Below are positions 1 through 6,827 of a stretch of DNA of 8,104 nucleotides, in pieces. Both the position numbers and the translations under genes were made by a program. The notes beneath the pieces were generated by a model. The model did no database searches. It saw only the letters and a list, made by a program, of their open reading frames with translations, and was not told the DNA's origin. The number at the start of each line of letters is the position of its first letter. The stretch's first letter is position 1. The DNA is taken from the NCBI GenBank assembly GCA_027682925.1, contig JAQCYU010000052.1:1-8104 (forward strand), written 5' to 3'. The DNA is from Coriobacteriaceae bacterium AF45-21. GTDB taxonomy: Bacteria; Actinomycetota; Coriobacteriia; Coriobacteriales; Coriobacteriaceae.

Positions 1-1
1 A

Positions 2-410
2 TGCCAGGCCGAGGTGGGAAGCGCCGCCGCCATGGCAGCCGCCGCGCTGGTGCAGATGCTCGGCGGCACGCCCGAGCAGGCGCTCGACGCTCGGCGGCAC
101 GCCCGAGCAGGCGCTCGACGCCAGCTCCATCGCGCTGAGTAACCTGCTGGGCCTCGTTTGTGACCCCGTCGGTGGCCTCGTGGAGGTGCCCTGCCAAAAC
201 CGCAACGCCATCGGCGTGGCAGCGGCCTTTAGCTCGGCACAACTCGCCCTCGCAGGCATCAAGAGCCTGGTGCCGTTTGACCAGATGGCGCATGTGATGC
301 TCTCGGTGGGCCACGCCCTGCCGGCTACGCTGCGCGAGACGGCAAAGGGCGGCATCGCGCAGGCTCCGGCCGCACTTTCGGCCTGTGCAAAATGCGGTGT
401 GTGCGGGTAG
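2..410 (+). CDS. sdaA: L-serine ammonia-lyase (iron-sulfur type), C-terminal part, frame broken by a 31-bp duplication
   Basis: This enzyme deaminates L-serine to pyruvate and ammonia in the cytoplasm using an oxygen-sensitive 4Fe-4S cluster. The gene enters from the left edge, so only the C-terminal part of the SDH-alpha domain is present. Reading starts at base 2 with CQAEVGS, then ALVQMLGGTPEQALDA, where a 31-bp tandem duplication shifts the frame and gives a TAA at 140-142. Removing one copy restores DASSIALSNLLGLVCDPVGG, then VEVPCQNRN, to the TAG at 408-410. With the copy removed the cysteines of CQAEVG, LVCDP and EVPC are 42 and 11 residues apart, the same spacing as the cluster cysteines I recall for the Legionella enzyme (343, 385, 396). 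The protein ends CAKCGVCG, so a cysteine is the penultimate residue, as in the Legionella 'tail-in-mouth' enzyme. Identification is confident; whether the gene is really broken or this is an assembly artefact is open. Confidence 0.85.
   Translation, partial: ARPRWEAPPPWQPPRWCRCSAARPSRRSTLGGTPEQALDASSIALSNLLGLVCDPVGGLVEVPCQNRNAIGVAAAFSSAQLALAGIKSLVPFDQMAHVMLSVGHALPATLRETAKGGIAQAPAALSACAKCGVCG
59..120. repeat. 31-bp perfect tandem duplication inside sdaA
   Basis: Bases 59-89 are repeated exactly and immediately at 90-120; the match with offset 31 runs over 58-90. The unit encodes the LGGTPEQALDA segment. Because 31 is not a multiple of 3, the second copy puts the rest of sdaA out of frame. There is no hint of a third copy or of an intervening sequence. 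Confidence 0.95.
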
Positions 411-430
411 TGACCAAGAACGACTCGATA

Positions 431-455
431 GTGGGACAAATGTCCCACCTCTTTT
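431..455 (+). terminator. Hairpin terminator after sdaA
   Basis: A perfect 7-bp stem (gtgggac at 431-437, gtcccac at 442-448) with a 4-base loop lies 20 bases after the sdaA stop and is followed by a short T run at 452-455. This fits a weak rho-independent terminator for sdaA. The palindrome is short and perfect enough that an operator role is also possible. Confidence 0.6.
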
Positions 456-473
456 GAATGCCACCGTTTCCGT

Positions 474-502
474 ACCACAAACAGCAGGGCAATCGCTATA
501 AT
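474..502 (+). promoter_or_regulatory. Probable promoter of the L,D-transpeptidase gene
   Basis: A perfect TATAAT lies at 497-502, 57 bases before the preferred start codon. At 17-bp spacing the -35 position (474-479, accaca) matches only the last three bases of TTGACA, so the -10 box carries most of the support. It lies in the only intergenic gap upstream of the gene and after the sdaA terminator. Confidence 0.5.
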
Positions 503-543
503 GCAAGCCCAGTAAAAACACGATGAGCCATAAGGCGAAATTC

Positions 544-549
544 GAAGGA
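544..549 (+). promoter_or_regulatory. Shine-Dalgarno site deciding the transpeptidase start
   Basis: GAAGGA at 544-549 is only 1 base before the ATG at 551 but 10 bases before the in-frame ATG at 560, so the second ATG is the better start. Confidence 0.6.
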
Positions 550-559
550 TATGCATACG

Positions 560-2292
560 ATGTCGCAAAACGATCGAACTCAACTGATTCCCGATCCGCA
601 GCAGCCGAGCAGGCACACCTGCGGCGTTCAGTCACCGCGTCCTATCGCGCCGAGCCACGGTCAGCAGCGTGGTGCGGCAAACGCTTCCCAACGCCCGAAC
701 CAGCAGCGACAGCAGCGTCAACAATGTCAGCAGAGCCAGGCAAACGGCAATGCGCCCAAGCAGCCCCCCACGCACGCTCGAGGCGATCGCGGCCCCGCGC
801 GCAAGTCCGCCGGCAACAATAAGTCGGGCAAAAAGACGACGCTCTTTGTCGTCCTAGGTCTTATCGTCATTGTCTATATCGTAGGCATCGTAGCGTTTTC
901 GCAGGTTGCCTACCCCAACACCACCATTGCCGGCGTCGACGTCTCGTTCTCCAACGCTTCATCTGCCGCCACCAAGGTCAACTCGGCATGGAAGCACTAT
1001 AAGCTCACCGTGACAGGCGATGACTTTAGCTGGACCTATCAGCCCGAGTCCGATGAACCCATCGTCGACGGAGAGGCTGCCGCAAAAGAGATCATCAGCC
1101 ACAACGAAGCCTTTATTTGGCCGGTCCGCCTTGTGGAATCCTTAAGCGGCAAGACCAAAACAACCGCTACCTCCAACGAAGTCGATCTTGATCAAGACGT
1201 CGACCTGTCCATGCTCTCCGACGCCTTTAACCAAAAGAAATTTGAGGAGGACCTGGGCGCCGCCATCGACGAATTTAACGAGGACCGTTCGGGCACGTTC
1301 GAGGCCAATAGCTCCTTTGACGAGCAGGCCGGCAAGTTTACCGTCGAGAAGGCGCGCTCCAACGAAAAAATCAACCGCGAGCATGTCATTAAGTATGCCG
1401 AGCTCGAGCTTGCCTCGCTGTCCGAGACCGTAGACCTTTCCAAGCTCGGCAACGATGCCTATGAGCCGCTCAATGGAACGCTGACCGACGATCAGATTCA
1501 GGCCGCATGCGATGCCGCCAACAACTTCCTGGGCGTCAACGTGACCCTCAAGCTCAACGGCGAGGATGCCGGCAAGGTTGATGGCAGCTCCGTGTTGCAG
1601 TGGATCAGCTTTGCCGATCCGGCCAACCCCACACTCGATACGTCGCAGATCAGCAGCTGGGCAGCCGAGCTCGCCAACGGCTTTAACACCGTGGCTCCAC
1701 TCGCTGGTGGACGCGCGCCGATGGCAAGCAATGCGCCGTAGAAGGCGGCGACTTTGGTTGGTCCATCGACAGCAGCTCGCTCGCCAAGCAGGTCGAGGAC
1801 GCCATTAACAACAAACAGACCGGCGAAATCGAGATCAAGTACTCCCAGAAGGCCGACACCTTTACCGCAAAGGGAGAGCCCGACTGGAAGGCATACGTCG
1901 ATGTCGATCTATCCGAGCAGCACGCGCGCTACTACGACGAGAGCGGCAACATCGTGTGGGAGGCCAACTTTATCTCCGGCAAGCCGGGAGAGGACGCCAC
2001 CCCCGAGGGCGTATGGCAGATTAACAGCAACGATGGCGCCAGCAAGCTCATCGGTGCCAAGGACCCCGAGACCGGCAAGCCCAAATACGAGAGCCCGGTC
2101 AGCTATTGGATGCCGTTTGAGGGAAACATGGTCGGCTTCCACGATGCAACGTGGCAAAACGACAAGAGCTTTGACGACCCCAACTCCTACAAGTGGTGCG
2201 GCAGCCACGGTTGCATCAACCTGCGCCTGGCCGACGCCAAGGCACTTCACGACTGCATCAAAGTCGGCCTGTGCGTGGTTGTCCACTCGTAG
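560..2292 (+). CDS. Membrane-anchored L,D-transpeptidase (YkuD family) with peptidoglycan-binding-like region; one-base frameshift
   Basis: The product should cross-link peptidoglycan 3-3 outside the membrane. With one base restored it is about 577 residues: a cytoplasmic, Gln-rich tail (1-90, with QQRQQRQQCQQSQ), one membrane helix (about 93-115, followed by AYPNTTIAGVDVSF, the usual start of the PG_binding_4-type region), a long extracellular stretch, and a C-terminal YkuD domain. The catalytic motif is SHGCINLR with Cys about 552, His about 550 and an upstream His in GFHDAT about 528. Upstream reading stops at the TAG 1739-1741; the other frame continues from the same place as TRADGKQCAVEGGDFGW. 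One extra G at 1691-1695 (gtggc read as gtgggc) joins the halves as FNTVGSTRWW. The ATG at 551 is the alternative start. Transcribed alone, from the promoter near 500; family assignment is firm, substrate preference is not. Confidence 0.85.
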
Positions 2293-2360
2293 TGCAACGC
2301 GCGCATTCCTACAACGTGGAACCGCTGCGACCAATCTAACAGTTCCGAAAGAAACCGTCC

Positions 2361-2390
2361 TATGCGCCCGCCCCAACCGGTGGGCGCATA
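2361..2390 (+). terminator. GC-rich hairpin between the transpeptidase gene and the exporter operon
   Basis: A 12-bp stem (2361-2372 with 2379-2390, one G-T pair) closes a 6-base loop. No proper T run follows, so it could be a weak terminator for the upstream gene, or a structure tied to the promoter that overlaps its 3' arm. The remaining spacer (2293-2360) shows nothing else recognisable. Confidence 0.5.
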
Positions 2391-2394
2391 TAAT
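2389..2394 (+). promoter_or_regulatory. Candidate -10 box of the exporter operon
   Basis: A perfect TATAAT lies 30 bases before the start codon at 2425. Its first two bases are the last two of the hairpin's 3' arm. The -35 position at 17-bp spacing (2366-2371, gcccgc) is unlike TTGACA, so an activator or an extended contact would be needed. The mRNA leader would be only about 20-25 bases. Confidence 0.4.
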
Positions 2395-2412
2395 TATCGA
2401 GGTTCTTTCTAT

Positions 2413-2419
2413 AAAGGAG
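2413..2419 (+). promoter_or_regulatory. Strong Shine-Dalgarno site of the exporter adaptor gene
   Basis: AAAGGAG sits 5 bases before the ATG at 2425 and fixes that start; the reading frame is also open upstream to about 2362, but that stretch lies in the hairpin and promoter. Confidence 0.75.
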
Positions 2420-2424
2420 ACGCT

Positions 2425-3860
2425 ATGCCGAATGTCCCCACGATCACCCCGGGCCCGGATAATACCGAGCACACGCCCGAAGGTGCCACCGAAACGCTTC
2501 CTGTGATCACAGACGTACATGCCGACAAGGAGAACGGACGCACGAACGATACGGCCGAGATTTCCGATGAAGAGGCATATGCCAAGCTCAAGGCAAAACG
2601 TGCCGAACGTCGACGCAAAAAGCTGATTCGACGCGGCATTGCCGCCGGCATCGTGGGTGCCATCGCGCTCATAGCCATTGTCGCAACCCTGGTTATCAAT
2701 GCGCAGCCACAGGGCGATAGCGGGCCTGCGACCGACATGGTGACCGAGGGCACGTTTAGCACAACGGTCGAAGCGAAAGGCCAGCTCAAACCCATTTCGT
2801 CCTCAGTGGTCTCCCCTTCTGTCGACGGCACGGTCGATTCGATCAACGTGCAGGCAGGCCAATCCGTCAACGAGGGCGACGCGCTTATGACCATTAAAAA
2901 CGACGAGCTCGAACGCAACGTTGCCGAGGCGCAGCGTGCAGTTACAGCCGCACAGGAAGACCTCGCCAGCGCGCAGAAAGCCGCAGCTGTCGCGCAGGCC
3001 ACCCCAACGACGGACGTCGATGGAGCTTCCGCAGCAGCTGGCATCTCCGACGCATCGGCGGACACGAACGCCGTATCGGCCGCGCAGCGCAGCCTCGCAT
3101 CGGCCCAGGCAAACCTCGACCAGGCGAACGCCAAGGCCGCCAGCCGTACGGTCACGGCCCGAGCTCGGGCAGTATCGTGGAGCTCAACGCCAAGGTGGGC
3201 GCCACGGTAACAGGCGGCATGATCATGGGCGAAAGCGATACGAGCGGCGGCAAGCAGTGCATGCAGATCGCCGACCTATCCAAGATGAAGGTGACCGTGC
3301 AGGTGGGCGAAAAGGACATCGCCAAGATCGCCGTTGGGCAGAGCGCCAACGTCACGTATCCCGCGTTTCCCGATATCGTGAGCCAGGGAACCGTTACGGG
3401 CATCGCGTCGGTGGCAAACTCCGACGCCGCCAACGGTGGCGGCGGCAACGTAACCTTTAACGTCGACATCCTCATCGAGGCGCCCGACGCGCGCCTGAAG
3501 CCGGGCATGACGGCCGAGGTATCGGTGGTGACCGAGCAGCTCGACGACGTGGTGATGGTGCCGACGATGGCGCTCATGACCGAAGACGGCGAACACTATT
3601 ACGTCAACGTGGCAACCGATGGCGAGGGTAAGCAAACCCATCGCGTGAAGGTGGCCGTCGTGACGCAAAACGACAACGAAGCCGTAGTCGGCAAGACACA
3701 GGTCAAGCGCGACGACCAGGGCAACGAGATCAACCCCAACGTGCCAGTTACCAAGCTGCGCGATGGCGACACCCTCGTCATGGACACCGGAGCGGACGCA
3801 ACGGCTGACGGCGGCTACAGCGCGGATTCGGGCAGTATGTCTGCCGACGAGGGCATGTAA
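2425..3860 (+). CDS. HlyD/MacA-like adaptor subunit of an ABC exporter; one-base frameshift
   Basis: With one base restored this is about 478 residues. A charged cytoplasmic N-terminus (1-70, ending [15 protein letters not shown]) precedes one membrane helix (about 71-92). Outside lie a biotinyl/lipoyl-like half-domain ([20 protein letters not shown], about 132-151), an Ala/Gln-rich coiled-coil region (about 160-240), the second half-domain, a beta-barrel part ([20 protein letters not shown]) and the membrane-proximal part ([12 protein letters not shown]), ending in a Gly/Ser/Asp-rich tail. Reading from 2425 leaves the family sequence after SRTVTA at 3158-3160; one more C in that run gives [12 protein letters not shown] and the frame used to the TAA at 3858-3860. 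In MacAB-type systems this subunit joins the permease and guides substrate; in a one-membrane cell it may serve as a sensor or loading factor. Its stop overlaps the next start by one base (TAATG). Confidence 0.85.
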
Positions 3861-4632
3861 TGCGTCCCGTTATCGACATCCGCAACGTGCACCGCATCTT
3901 TGAGAGCGAGGCGGGGTGCGCCCACATCTTGCACAACGTGAGCCTGGCGGTAAATCCCGGCGAATTCGTCGCTATCACTGGCCCCTCGGGCTCGGGCAAA
4001 TCAACGCTCATGAACATCCTAGGCTGCCTGGATAAGCCGACGGCGGGCGACTACTACCTGCAAGGCTCAACGTGGCCGAGCTCGATGATGACGAGCTCAC
4101 CGAAGTTCGCGCCCTGAGCATTGGCTTTGTCTTTCAGAGCTTCAACCTGCTGCCGCGCCTGTCGGTTATCGAAAACGTCATGCTGCCGCTGGCCTACACC
4201 AATGTGCCCCGTAGCCAGCGCGAAATGCGCGCCGTGCACGCGCTGCAGGCCGTCACGCTGCCGGTCGACCACTGGGACCACCGCATATCAGAGCTCTCGG
4301 GCGGACAGATGCAGCGCGTCGCCATCGCGCGCGCCCTCGTCAATGACCCGCCCATCATTCTGGCCGACGAGCCGACGGGAAACCTGGACTCCGCTACCGG
4401 AGCGCTTGTGATGGAGACCTTCCATAAGCTCCAGAAGCGCGGCAAAACCATCGTTCTTATCACACACGACCCCGGCATCGCCGCCGAGGCCGACCGCGCC
4501 GTGACCATCCGCGACGGTCGCATTCACGACGGCGCGTATATTCCACATGCACCGCGGACCCTGCGCAGCGCCGTAGATAGCCTGCCCATGATTTCCGCCT
4601 CCGCCAACCCGCCGAAAGGAGTGGTGGCATGA
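3860..4632 (+). CDS. MacB/LolD-type ABC exporter ATPase; one-base frameshift
   Basis: This is the ATP-hydrolysing subunit of the exporter on the cytoplasmic face. With one base restored it is about 257 residues, full length for the family. Visible motifs: Walker [10 protein letters not shown] (41-49), Q-loop FVFQSFNLL (Gln about 93), signature LSGGQMQR (about 146-153), Walker [13 protein letters not shown] (about 166-177) and switch His in ITHD (about 203). The 5' frame runs through GDYYLQG and then to a stop at 4115-4117; the 3' frame carries [18 protein letters not shown]. One more C at 4066 (ggctc read as ggcctc) joins them as [16 protein letters not shown], the usual MacB-type sequence here. 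GAGGG at 3849-3853 is the ribosome site, and the TGA overlaps the permease start by 4 bases (ATGA). Substrate cannot be read from the ATPase. Confidence 0.88.
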
Positions 4633-5843
4633 GCGCCCGCGATCTCATCCAGGAAGCCCTTCACTCGCTCGAGGCCAACAAGGGGCGCAGCCTGCTCACC
4701 ATCCTGGGTATTGTCATCGGCATCGCCTCGGTTATCGCCATGACTTCGCTCATCGGCGGCATCCAAAACAGCCTGGTCAACAGTCTGGGCCTCAATGCGG
4801 CGCGCATGGTGCAAATCTATTCGTCGCAAGAACTCACCGAATCGGACATCGATAAGCTTAAAAAACTGGTGCCGAAGATAGAGCAGATCGGCATTGTCGA
4901 CAGCGCGTATACCGAGTACAAGACCGGCGATAAAAGCTATACCGTCATGGCACAGGGTGTCGATAGCAACATGCTCGACGCCGTGGGGGCCAGCAAGCTC
5001 GTTGCGGGGCGCACCTACACCGATGTCGAGTCAAAGGCAGGCTCGCGCGTGGCGCTCATCAGCCGCGGCGGCGCCGATCAGCTTTACGGCAACGAACAGG
5101 ATGCGCTGGGGAAAACCATCAAGGTGTCCAACGGCGAGGTGCAGATTGTAGGCGTGATTGATGGCGGCAGTGACTCCATGGGCTCGCTCACGCTGTATAT
5201 GCCACGCGAAACCATCGCCGGGCTGTTTGGCGACGAGAATCCTTCATTCCCCAGCGTGACGGCACTTGCCGCCGAGGGCACGGACATGGATGAGCTTTGT
5301 AAGACCATCGAGTCCAAGGTGCGCGCGATGAAGGGCATCGAGGAGGAGGATGAGTACGACAGTGTATCGGCGACATCCATGAAAAGCGCCATCGATGCAC
5401 TCAACTCCTTTATGGGCGCGTTCTCGCTCATCATGGGTGCTGTCGCCAGCATCTCGCTGCTTGTCGGCGGTATCGGCATTATGAATATGATGCTTACCAA
5501 CGTAACGGAGCGCATTCGCGAGATCGGCATCCGCCGCGCTCTGGGCGCCAGTCGTCGCGATATCACCGCGCAGTTTTTGGCCGAGTCTTCGGCGCTGTGC
5601 GTCACCGGTGGCCTACTGGGTGTCCTGATAGGCTATCTGCTGGCCTGGGGCCTCGCGATGTTTGCCTCCGGATCCGGGATTCTTGGTGAGCTCGGAGCCA
5701 GCGGGCAAATCACACCGAGTTTTTCAATCGCCACGGTGCTGCTGGCCTTCGCCGTCTCCGTCGGCATCGGCGTAATCTTTGGCTTCTACCCCGCTCGCCG
5801 CGCGGCAAAGCTCAACCCGGTAGAGTGTCTGCGCTACCAGTAA
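4629..5843 (+). CDS. MacB-like FtsX-family ABC exporter permease
   Basis: This intact 404-residue protein is the membrane subunit of the exporter. It has the MacB arrangement: a first membrane helix (about 21-42, LLTILGIVIGIASVIAM), a large extracytoplasmic MacB_PCD-like domain (about 45-255), then three helices (about 261-285, 318-345, 365-387) of the FtsX domain. The coupling-loop signature MLTNVTERIREIGIRRALGA (about 288-307) and the terminal ARRAAKLNPVECLRYQ are typical. AAAGGAG at 4615-4621, 7 bases ahead of the ATG, plus the ATGA overlap with the ATPase gene, support the start. MacB-type pumps use ATP to drive export of peptides, lipids or antibiotics by transmission of force rather than through a pore; the substrate here is unknown. 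No two-component or other regulator gene is in the window. Confidence 0.9.
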   Translation: MSARDLIQEALHSLEANKGRSLLTILGIVIGIASVIAMTSLIGGIQNSLVNSLGLNAARMVQIYSSQELTESDIDKLKKLVPKIEQIGIVDSAYTEYKTGDKSYTVMAQGVDSNMLDAVGASKLVAGRTYTDVESKAGSRVALISRGGADQLYGNEQDALGKTIKVSNGEVQIVGVIDGGSDSMGSLTLYMPRETIAGLFGDENPSFPSVTALAAEGTDMDELCKTIESKVRAMKGIEEEDEYDSVSATSMKSAIDALNSFMGAFSLIMGAVASISLLVGGIGIMNMMLTNVTERIREIGIRRALGASRRDITAQFLAESSALCVTGGLLGVLIGYLLAWGLAMFASGSGILGELGASGQITPSFSIATVLLAFAVSVGIGVIFGFYPARRAAKLNPVECLRYQ

Positions 5844-5856
5844 GTCACCACCACAA

Positions 5857-5923
5857 AGTTGCGGTGAATTAGGGACTGAATATGCTATCTAGCAGCAAAA
5901 GCAGACACTATTTCACCGCAACT
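5857..5923. repeat. 67-nt near-perfect palindromic intergenic element
   Basis: Two 30-base arms (5857-5886 and 5894-5923) are inverted copies matching at 24 of 30 positions, with the outer 12 bases (agttgcggtgaa against ttcaccgcaact) perfect and a 7-base centre (atctagc). It begins 13 bases after the permease stop, between convergent genes. There is no T run on either side, so it is not a standard intrinsic terminator, although it could still stop transcription both ways. Its size and symmetry resemble a REP/MITE-like dispersed element. Confidence 0.75.
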
Positions 5924-5933
5924 CATTGAAGGG

Positions 5934-6029
5934 CCGCTTGCGCCAGTTCCGGGCGTCGTCCTCTAGCTATTGGCGGATGACGGGCTTGTACGGGTCGAGC
6001 TTGCTCGAGGCGATCCTCCTCGCGGGCGG
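5934..6029 (-). pseudogene. Decayed fragment of an IS21-type IstA transposase
   Basis: Read on the minus strand, about 32 codons give PPARRIASSKLDPYKPVIRQ, then a TAG (5967-5969), then LEDDARNWRKR. This matches the remembered consensus of IS21-family IstA proteins between the helix-turn-helix and the catalytic core (SKLDPYKPxIxxWLxxDxRxWRKQRHTA), with the expected Trp codon TGG changed to TAG. Similarity ends at 5934 where KQRHTA should follow, and fades upstream near the cbiJ stop, so only a short internal piece remains. No istB or terminal repeats are seen. The assignment rests on a short motif from memory. Confidence 0.5.
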
Positions 6030-6054
6030 GAGGGCGCGCAGGCGCGGCGAGCGC

Positions 6055-6827
6055 CTAGCGCGCGAACTCCCGTAAGAGCGCGTCTTCCACTTCCCGAAGC
6101 GAAAGGCCCCGCTTCCCTCGGCGGGACGGGTGACCACGATGCAGCGCGCCCCCACGTCGCGCGCGGCGGCGAGCTTCTCGGCCGTGCCGCCTACGGTTCC
6201 TGAGTCCTTGGTCACAAGCCACTGGGCGCCCACCTGCCGAAGCATCGCCTCGTTGAGCTCGCGGGTGAAGGGCCCCTGCATGCCGATGACGTGCGACGGC
6301 GAAAACCCCGCGTCGATGCACTTCGTTATAGCACCGGGCAGCGGGAGCACACGCACGAAGAAGCGCTCCGCGAAATCGGCGACGCGCGTGTAGGGAGCAA
6401 GCTCCTTGCTCCCCGTCGTGAGAAGCGCGCGACCCGGGTTCTCGGAGAGAAAGCGCGCCGCGCAGGCGATCGACGCGACCGACACGACGCCTTTGGGCAG
6501 CGCCTCGGCCGGGCGCGCAGGCGCAGGCATCGTGCACCCCACGGTGAGCGAAGCGGCCCGGATGTTGCCGCTTGCGAGCGTAGCGAAGGGGTGCGTGGCG
6601 TCGACGACGATGCGCGCGCCGGAAAGCTCGCGCTCCATGTCGGCATCGTCGAGCCTGCCCGCATGCACCTCGATGCCCGGAAGCTCGCCCAAAAGCTCAC
6701 CTCCGTACTCGGTTGCCGCGTAGGCACGGGCGGGGATGCCCGCCCCGCTCGCCCATTCGCACAGAAGGCGGCCCTCGGTGGCGCCGGCGAAGATGCGCAG
6801 CGCCGGCACGGATGCGGGCGCCGTCAC
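6055..6827 (-). CDS. cbiJ: Precorrin-6A reductase; one-base frameshift near the C-terminus
   Basis: The enzyme reduces the macrocycle of (cobalt-)precorrin-6A with NAD(P)H during corrin ring synthesis. Visible motifs: FAGATEGR (about 13-20), the hallmark DATHPFA (about 76-82), LLTTGSKEL (about 135-143), QGPF (about 184-187) and TKDSG (about 207-211). The reading frame departs from the family after RPAEGSG; one more G in the run at 6107-6110 gives GGLSLREVEDALLREFAR and the TAG at 6055-6057, a 257-residue protein of normal size. Without it, reading runs on to 5967. The start is a GTG that overlaps the cbiC stop by 4 bases (GTGA), with AGGTGG 7 bases before it; the frame is open further upstream but only as cbiC in another frame. 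CbiJ (anaerobic) and CobK (aerobic) names cannot be told apart by sequence; an anaerobic host is inferred. Confidence 0.87.

Noticed and set aside
1754..2506. 250-codon plus-strand open frame
   Set aside because: Ser/Thr/Arg/Pro-rich out-of-frame translation of the transpeptidase, crossing its stop and the intergenic hairpin.
1909..2520. 203-codon minus-strand open frame
   Set aside because: It runs opposite the clear YkuD domain and into the next promoter; it has no recognisable motif and is a shadow of GC-rich coding sequence.
2409..3155. 248-codon minus-strand open frame
   Set aside because: Antisense shadow of the adaptor gene; Ser/Ala-rich and without family features.
1691..4067. Programmed ribosomal frameshifting in the three plus-strand genes
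   Set aside because: The sites differ in sequence, have no slippery heptamer or shared downstream structure, and fall in families not known to need frameshifting; loss of one base in a G/C run explains all of them.
5084..5605. 173-codon minus-strand open frame
   Set aside because: Antisense to the conserved permease; no independent start signal or motif.
5857..5923. Ordinary rho-independent terminator or tRNA-like structure
   Set aside because: No T run follows either arm, and no cloverleaf or tRNA consensus bases can be placed; it is kept as a palindromic repeat of unknown role.
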